Source: Asterias rubens (lineage: Eukaryota; Echinodermata; Asteroidea; Forcipulatida; Asteriidae). From it: DNA of 64,000 bases. Numbering within the stretch: the stretch's first letter is position 1; each line of letters opens with the position of its first letter. Below are positions 38,801 to 47,800 of the stretch, piece after piece. The notes beneath the pieces were generated by a model. The model worked only from the letters and a program-made list of their open reading frames with translations, was not told the DNA's origin and made no database searches. A program made the position numbers and the translations under genes. The stretch lies in NCBI RefSeq assembly GCF_902459465.1, contig NC_047066.1:124001-188000 (forward strand), read 5' to 3'.

Positions 38801-41800
38801 AATACTAATCAATACATGTATATTGCATTGTTGGCTTGCCTCTACACGACAATGACTCTGAGTAAAGGCCTGCTTTCACTCTGTGTGTCAGGCAATATTG
38901 CAGTTGCTTGAAATTGATTACACCAATGACGGAAGTTAACGCATCACCAGGCCCTTACTCATTAGCAGAAAGCAATAAAGGCAACAATGAAATGCACCAG
39001 CGCTCCAACTGATGTGTGATCAAAAAACGAGGGATAACAAATTAACAATTTTACATGTACAGTGGGCTGCACCATTGCTTGCTTAAAGGAAAAGGTAGGC
39101 CTATTGTATTAAATTGCTTTCATGGAATTGATTTCATCAGTGCTTCATCAAAACACAATAATAATTTGTGAGGTCATCAAGAAAACAACACAGAAAACAC
39201 TCAGAGTTGTTAGGTTTGGTTTTAATTCCCTAAAAGGAACAATGTTGTTGTGTATTTTGACACAAAATGTAGGTTTTGATCCTTGTTTTCTTAGTTTTAC
39301 AGGATTTACAGCCATTTATTAAAAATGATTTCTCCATTCGTTGGTTTATAAGTGAACCAATTTCAAAGAGGTAAAAAATCACGTTTTCATTTCCGTGTAA
39401 TTAAAGTAGTTGGATTTCTTGCTTGAGAAACCTTGGTAAACCTTTACCACACACAAATAAAATGCTTTCCCAGTTGAAAAATTTACAACAGGGCATATTT
39501 ATTATTACTGGAATACTAACCTTGACAATTAAAGAAAAAGAGAAATGGATATTTATGACCATTTCACTACTTAATGCAGACATTATTAACATAATGGCTC
39601 AGTAGTTCGTGATGGAAGAATAGATGATTGAAATTGGGTCACAAACAGAAAATGCATCCACGGCATGAAAAAAAAGGAGGAAATTTAGTGATTATTATGA
39701 TTTTGAGGCCCGTGTGTAGCCCGGGGGAGTTGGTTAGTGCGTGCGCCATTCAATGATTGAATGGACCGATGTACCACCCCTTCAGCCGTACGAATCAATA
39801 CCGTATGAGACCGGGGCAATATTGAAAGGTTAATGGATGGACGTAATTGATGTGATGGCTCCTTCTCTAATCAATATGACAAATGCACTGCGCCCCTCGT
39901 TCAATGCGGGTTCCATGGACTTTTTACTCTTCTTTCTTCATTTCTCATCAACACACGGAGGATGCACTCACACTCCGCTGCAGTGTTCTCCTGCAGATGG
40001 TATATTGTGATTTAATGAAGCTTGACTTCTTTAGATGAATAACAAGTAACTTCCTACCTCCCATCCTAAACACACTCACAAATAAAAGAACTGAAAATCT
40101 ATCCAACAAAACTAGGAAAACAAAGTTTGCTTCTTGCTCTCTAGTCTAGAGTCGGCAAATAAAAAAAGCAGATCCAAACTTGATGGCACTGTTTTTTCAA
40201 TGAAAACTGCATCACAGCTGTTATGTACCTCAAAACTTATAAAGTTTCAATACAAGAAATCAGTTAAAAAATCCAACTTATAAACACTAATCAGCATTTT
40301 TCTATTTTAAGCCTATGTTCCTAAATTTATCCCCAATTGTTTAACTTAAATTTTAAGATGTCGTCATCATATTTACCGCTGATTATAAATTTTATTTTCT
40401 GATGTAAAAATAAAACAGTTTTTTTCATAATTGTATGACCACACAGGCTTTTTATGACAAACTTTATTGAATTTCAGCTATTAACTTGGTGCTAACTGCA
40501 GGGTTGCAAGAGAAGTTTACAAAACAATTTAACATAACATGTGCACATTATTACATGTAGCCACTAGCTACCAGCATACTTATACTTTGCATGTTGATTA
40601 TTTAAAGTCATTGAGTAGCCATGAAATAATCAGTTGATAATAATCTATGCATCAATGTTTGGATAATTGATGCAACACGCTTAGTGTATAAGTAATTGCC
40701 ATATACCGTTTCTCTAAATTGGATTTTAATTCTGTTTCCACCTTCACAAGCTCATGAATCTATGTACTACGTACTTGTATCCATCAGGAAGGACACTACA
40801 TTGTAGTTGACACTTTCCTGTACACACCATGCATCCTGACCATTATAAACATTGAATAGCATGATGTACATTTTAAACTCAGCCGATAATTGATAGAAAG
40901 ACCTTGTTAATAAGAGAATGTTTTCCAACGCAAACGGTTCATTTGTACATGTATAGTATTTGTTTGTAACCTTAAGTTTTTCTTTAGTTTCCATTCCATG
41001 TAAACAAGAAATCACAATCTTTAAGAATACAGTACAGGTTGAGCTTTGGTAAGCATCGTGTGTTGATACTGCTAAAGAAAGTTTGATATAAGATTCCCAA
41101 ATGGCCAGCAGTTAATACTTACAGTAGATTTGTTGTAGAACCCAGAATAACAAACAAATACATTTCTGGTATTTTTTGAAATGCTCCTAGTGTAATAATG
41201 CAACCATACGCAATACATTAAAGTCACCTGGAAGTGGCATTTTGTCAAATTAAGCTTTTGTCACTAATTTGATGAGTGTGATGTGACTAAACAGTTAACA
41301 AAGGTTCTACAAAATTAGTTCTTATCTTATTTACAAATTTAAGAGTAGGCCTGAGAGGGCGCTGTTCTTGACGTCAATCGAGGCGCAATATTTGAAGAGA
41401 AAATGCTGCAAAGCGCTGAAAAAGACGTCGGACCGGACCACTAGGCACTATTGCTCTTGTGAGTCTGACCAGACATGCAGACTAACTCCATCTTTAGTTG
41501 TTTTGCTGCATCCTGCAGCAATACACTTGGTCGGCATTGCCGGAAAAATGCAAGAATTTTTTTTTTTGAAACCTGCAAACTCACGACTAGGACTTGCATG
41601 TCCTTTGCACGTGTGTTTACTCTACGCATCAAGGCAGAGTCTGCCTCGATTGACGTCACAAAAGGGGTAGGCGGAGTCAACAAATGTTTATTGTTACTAA
41701 ACATATACTCTTATGTTTGAAAAAATAACAATTCTATTTCCAGGTGACTTTAATATTGTGTGGCTAAGGTTTAAACCAGAAGAGTACATCCTTCAGAAAC

Positions 41801-44800
41801 ACAAGTTAATATTTTGAAAATATTTATTTGGACTAATTTCAAATCAATTAAAATCAGTTATTACACTTTACAAAAAATAAGTACCAAGTATCTGACGGCC
41901 TAGTTACAAATTGGAGAAGCATTTTTAGAACTGTACCTCAAGTAGGCTGTAATGGCTGTTACAAAATACGAGGTATCTGTGAACAAACTGGAATATATTA
42001 TATCATCTTCAAATACAAATTCATAGCCACCTACAGTACACTGTATGTACACATAGTTATTTCAATACCTTCATGATCACTCCTAATTACTATTCAAAAC
42101 ACCTTTCTGCTTTCAGATATTTCTCAGCTTTCATTTTCCAAAACCTATCACTGCCCTCCGAAAAATTAATAACAAAATGCCCAGGAGACACAAAGTAATT
42201 ATAACAATTCATAGTTATCAAACAGCAATCCACCTCAGCAATGCATCATCAATAATGGAGTCCACAAAGCAAGCATTCTTTCATAATATCTCCCTGAAGT
42301 CAAACCCGCCCGTTTCGTTCTGGATCATTCATGGCGTAGATAATAACAAGCAATAGCGATTTTTAATGACAGTACAGTTGAGAAGTGGAATCATTCACTC
42401 TTGCCGGGCCGGCATTAATTAGCTCCCAGGAGAATGAACATCACAACCACGAGAGAAAATATGGAAGAAGGTGAGAGCATGGAGAGGGAGAGAGAAGGGA
42501 AGATGGTATAAAATTATTTTCTAATTTTCTTCCAACAGTGTGTGTGTGTTTAGATCTGCTTCTGTGGACAAATACATTCGTGGTTTCACTCAATCATTCA
42601 TGGCCTAACTCCCCTGCGAGGTTACCGTACTTCAATGCCTAGCTTCATCACTCCATCAGGGATACTACTCACATCAGGGATACACTACTCACCAATATTG
42701 TAATAAATAATTTCAATGGGGTGTCAAAAGCTAAATGAAGTTTCCAGATATTATTAGTTCAAGATGGGACTATGAAACGGGTTTTGTTTTACTAAGTAAG
42801 TATGAATGATCAATAACAGGAGACAATGTAATGTATAAAGGAATGAAAAGTCATGAATAAGGGGATGTTCCTAAATGTGTATGCAAGTAAAACAATTTTT
42901 CAATATTTTCAAGGAAATTTTCCTTACATGAAACTGTATGGGTTGTTTGTGCTCCAATTGAAATATGAACTTTTCCTTTATGTTACTCTTACTCTAGGCT
43001 GATGAATGAGCACAAAGCAGGGATGTTGTATTGTTGTGCGTTCAGTTTGTACAAACAGCGTATCATGTAGTACACAAATACCCTCACTGAGTAAGAGTCA
43101 TGTTTATTTGGACGACGACGACAGTACGTAACTGAACTCATCATGAGGCAGTTGAGTACATCCCTGTACTTCACTCACTATAAGATGGTCCAATAAAACT
43201 TACTTTATAGAAAGGTCTTCACCAAGATTGGCTGCCCCTTCAAAATAGGTAAAGGACAGTATCAGGTTTTAAAGTGAAAACCAAATATAAACACAATAAT
43301 TTGTCTTATTTATCATATCAGACCATACAAAATATACTCAATACATTCATCAGAATACATCAAGGCAAAGCAACCAAGCATCTTACTTCACTTAACATTG
43401 CTCCAACGAGGTTAAGTAAGTACACACTCACCAAACTCTAAATTGCACTTAACCAATCTCTGAACTAGATACAAAGAACTTTCTAGTAATATCGACTCCT
43501 TTTAATTAAAACCACCAAATTCAAGATGATCCTCTCAGCATAGAATGCATTAAACCTATGGATATTAAGATGAGCCCAAATCAATATCAAGAAAGCCATG
43601 GTCTGAGATCAATATCATATGATACAGGCTTCCTATTTATTCAGACAGGCGTATGGGCCAGCCACAACGGTGAAAGGAAATTAATGTTATCGACAAGACA
43701 GGACCAGGCAACCGTGCAAATGAAGTTAAGATGAGTTGCAGCCGCGGCTTGCTCTACGCCAAAGGGATACACAGGAAATTGAGAAGATTTGAGCCTTGCA
43801 GCTTTTACAGAATAAGAAAGAATGAGTGAGATGGGGGAACAATGAGGCTTCTGGATTCATGAGGTTTATATGGAAAACGACCATCTCAATTTCCTGCAAG
43901 CCACTTTTTTATGACTGTTGAAAATGTTTTCAAATAATGAGTGTGAAGCTATTAATGTAAGTTGTTTATTGTCCTGGCTGGAGATGTGAAACATGAACAT
44001 CAATTTATTTACGTTGAGAAGGATTGATTTCCTTAACTTATTTACTTGGCACACACTTTGTAATTTAGAGGTTTGTGTTCCCAATAACCTAAGCAGCTAT
44101 TCAGCCCATCACCAGTGGTTCTTCCCATGCACAACCAAGCGAACATGTACGTGTATAAGGATGAACACGCAAATTGCGTGCCAATAATTAGGTCCAAATA
44201 TCGACCGACACAAAATACATGATTTTAAAAGGATTTTATTCTATAGTTTCCTTTTCAAAAAACAATCAAGAGAAAAAAACAAATTGTGTAAATTGTTTAC
44301 ATGTAAAATGCTCCAGGTTTCATGTGCTTTTGAAACCAAGATAAATACCAAGTAGAAAACATTGCGAAGACCTTACATTTCAAGTCGGCATGCTTTGGCC
44401 AAACATCCACAAATTGTTTGTAAAATCCTGAGGAGCAAGAACCATAATCATCTATTACAAGAATCACACATTGAACCATTATTCAATTCTGTCTTAAAAA
44501 GTCAACTGATTTTCCATCTTCAAACCTCACATAGCATTACCTGTTCAATGAAAAGGTTAATCCTAACTACTTAATGAGAGATTGATCAAATCTTGACCAA
44601 AGTTATGCTGACTAAGTTGAAATATTGTGAAAATCAGCACTTCCGAGTAGTATAAACCAATACTGTATCATAAAGCTGTATGCAAGGCCATGGTCGAACT
44701 CTACTGATCAAGCTAACTACATCAAGATATTCATGGTTTGCACAGATACCAAACAATGACTGTGTCTGCCACAACATATCACATCAAGAGAAAAGAACTC

Positions 44801-47800
44801 ACTAATCTGATTCCAGTCAGCTTATTAAAATAAGGTTGCTTCTAATTCATTTCCCCTCTCACTCATATTAAAAAGCAGGCAGCTAATCAATCATTCTACG
44901 AGACTTAATAACTAGATTTCCTTGTGTAGGTACGGCGCAAACACAGTTATCAATAGCAGTAGGCTGGGCACAATGCCTTCTCGTCAATACCCAACTCGAT
45001 AATGCACTATTTTAAATTAGAATGATTGAGATGTATGTACATCGTATCATCTCCAGACATTGTAATGAAAACAAATTTTAAATCCCAAACTAATCAGATT
45101 CAAAACGTTTCATTGAAGACAATCTGGTGATAAAGAACACACCAAGTAGCTACCAAGATTTATTTCATTAGTTTGTTCAAACCCATTGATCCTTACAACT
45201 CGCAATTTGTTTTGCCTGAATGGCCTCTCTGTATTAATAGTTCTTTGGGCCTTGATCAAAATGGGCCATTTTCATACATTATCAGCAACCTTTTAATTAA
45301 ATAACAATAAAAACTAGTTTCTTATCTACAGGTCTCTCAAAGCACTTATCATTATTATTTATTTTCAGACTAAATTGGTCAAACCCCATTCTCTCACTCT
45401 CAGCAAAAAGTGCCTTACAACAACCAAAAATTGGCCCAAAACGCCCCGCCCCATCCAAAGGACAAAGCAGCCAAGACACACGTGTCCAGACCGGAAATCG
45501 AACCCACACTCTACTGATCAGACTCACCAGAGCTTGCGTCCAGTGCACTCATTATTTCTATTTCTGTTTCAAAACAATTATGTAACTTATCAGGTCTCAT
45601 TTCAAGTGGACTTCCTAAACACCGTAGACAATTATTTCACATAGAAACAATTCTCTGGAGAATCAGTGCTGTCACCAGGCAGTGGTCTTTAAGGATTAAA
45701 TTACCCAATTATTTATTTTACTCGATTAAGTGTACAGTATTGCTTTCACAAAATCACGACTAAACATAGCATTTGCAAGAAGAGTCCATCTACTGGCACT
45801 GAGGGGAGGTGACTGTACATTGTATTCTATTCATCATTACAGTGCTTAGAATTTGACTTTGTTCAGTGAACACGGGTAAACCTGTCATGCATCAAACTCA
45901 ATGTTAATCAGTATTATATAACACCCAAGCAGATCCTTGCCATTTGATTGGAGGATTGTCCGTCACGTGATAGCAAATAAAAGTACCAATACACGCTGAG
46001 TCACTCACCGTGCTTTTTCGTTCCATCCGAAAAGTACCATTGCACGCTGCCAGCGTGCAATGGTACTTTTCGGATGGAACGAAAAAGCTGAGTAAAAACA
46101 TCACTGCGTGCGCGTGTCTTTGGTAACGCAGCAGTGTTACTGCAAGGCATATTAGTAACATTACTAGCATTCGGCTTCTACAATTAAAAATTGTCGGCCT
46201 ACGCTTTGTTTGTTTTAAAAGTTGTATCTTTCAATCAAAATGACTACTTGGATCTACTTGGATGTTATATAAAAGAAAATAATGAATGTTTTTCATTCGT
46301 GCAATGGTGCAAAAATGTTCATTCGTTGAAAGCTGGAATGTTCCATTCAACTCGGCTCCGCCTCGTTGAATAGAACATTCCATCTTTCAACTCATGAACA
46401 TATTCGCACCATTGCACTCATAAACATTCATTGTGTATACTAACCCCCCTCTACAAAGTGCAAAATATCAATGATACACCTAGGTTGTGTTATAAGGATA
46501 TTACCCCACAGTCAATATGTTTTAGAAAAGGTGTGCTTGCTATTTTGTAGGGACATCCCAACATTGCCAGCAAGATGCATTTCATTAAGGTTTCTTCAAA
46601 ATATATTTTTGCATGACTTATTTGACAGTGAACAGCCTGTACATTTGTACAGTGTATGCCCATGAACCTTGTAATGGTGCATAGAAATTGGCCGTATCAC
46701 ACCACTTTCTACCCAGCACTACAAAACGATCTTGCGTGCTATTGACTTAAGTGGACTATTTTACCAGTCAATGGATTCAATTATAAAACACATACTGGTT
46801 ACCAAAGTCAAACAAAACTTAGCCATGATCACGACATGCCGAGATTGCGGATTAAACGTAACTGCCGTCGTCGCATGTCCTGCTTTGAGACTCCCAACAC
46901 ACCCCACACTCACTTCGTAGATCCACACTACGAGTAATCTTGTGCTATAGAAACTGTACATTTTGATCAAAATGACACCCATGAAATTAATTCAAATGAC
47001 TGTATAAAATAACTTTGAAGTAGATTGGTCAGGCCTGCAAATAAACAATGTATACTAATGATTTGGAGATTTGCCAAAGCAAAGTTTGTCTTTCTCAATG
47101 GATCAAAGGCTTTACTATTCATGAAAGACCATGGCCACTGAGTGAGGTTTCAACAGTACATTATGTGTTATGAAGCTGTCTAGGGACCAGCGATCAGCTA
47201 TTGTCACTATGTGTATCTGTAGTAAACTCCAAGGGGCTCTACTCCAATACTTCCAGTCCAATGACCCCAGGCCGACAAGTTTGTGCTTTCCTTGACCTTT
47301 TCAGGAGAATTATATTTATTATAAAGTACAGCAGTATGGAAAACTCTGAATGGGTACTGTGTAGATCAAGTTAAGGCAGTGTTCATCTTGGAAAGTAAAC
47401 TGTACACTTACAAAATTAAAATTTTAAAGCAATTTGTAGTTTGTATTTAAAGTTTATTTTATCCAACCATTTGTATACTAAGTTTGCAAATAAAACTGCA
47501 ATAAAAATTCTATTCTATTCTATACATGAATACTGTACACATAAAAAAAGACAATCATTGAAGAAAAAAGGTAGTATTTTATCTCAAAATAACATTCCCA
47601 AACATTTGCATACTGTGAAGTCCAATGATGCAACCTACAAATAAGAATGGAACGTTTGAAAAACACTCTTCAAATATAATTCTTTTTATAAAAATTAATT
47701 GAAACTTTGTTTATAAATTTGACCATTAGGACTTTTTGATCATTTTACAGTCAGTTGAAGCACATAAGAAATAATGAAACATCCATGTTTCATTATTTCT

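Noticed and set aside
41368..41720. Overlapping open frames of 80-100 codons on both strands
   Set aside because: All lie inside the MITE at 41,218-41,753; no transposase motif.
45375..45644. 89-codon plus-strand open frame
   Set aside because: Overlaps a tRNA-SINE-like sequence on the minus strand (GGGTTCGATTTCCGG); no coding evidence.
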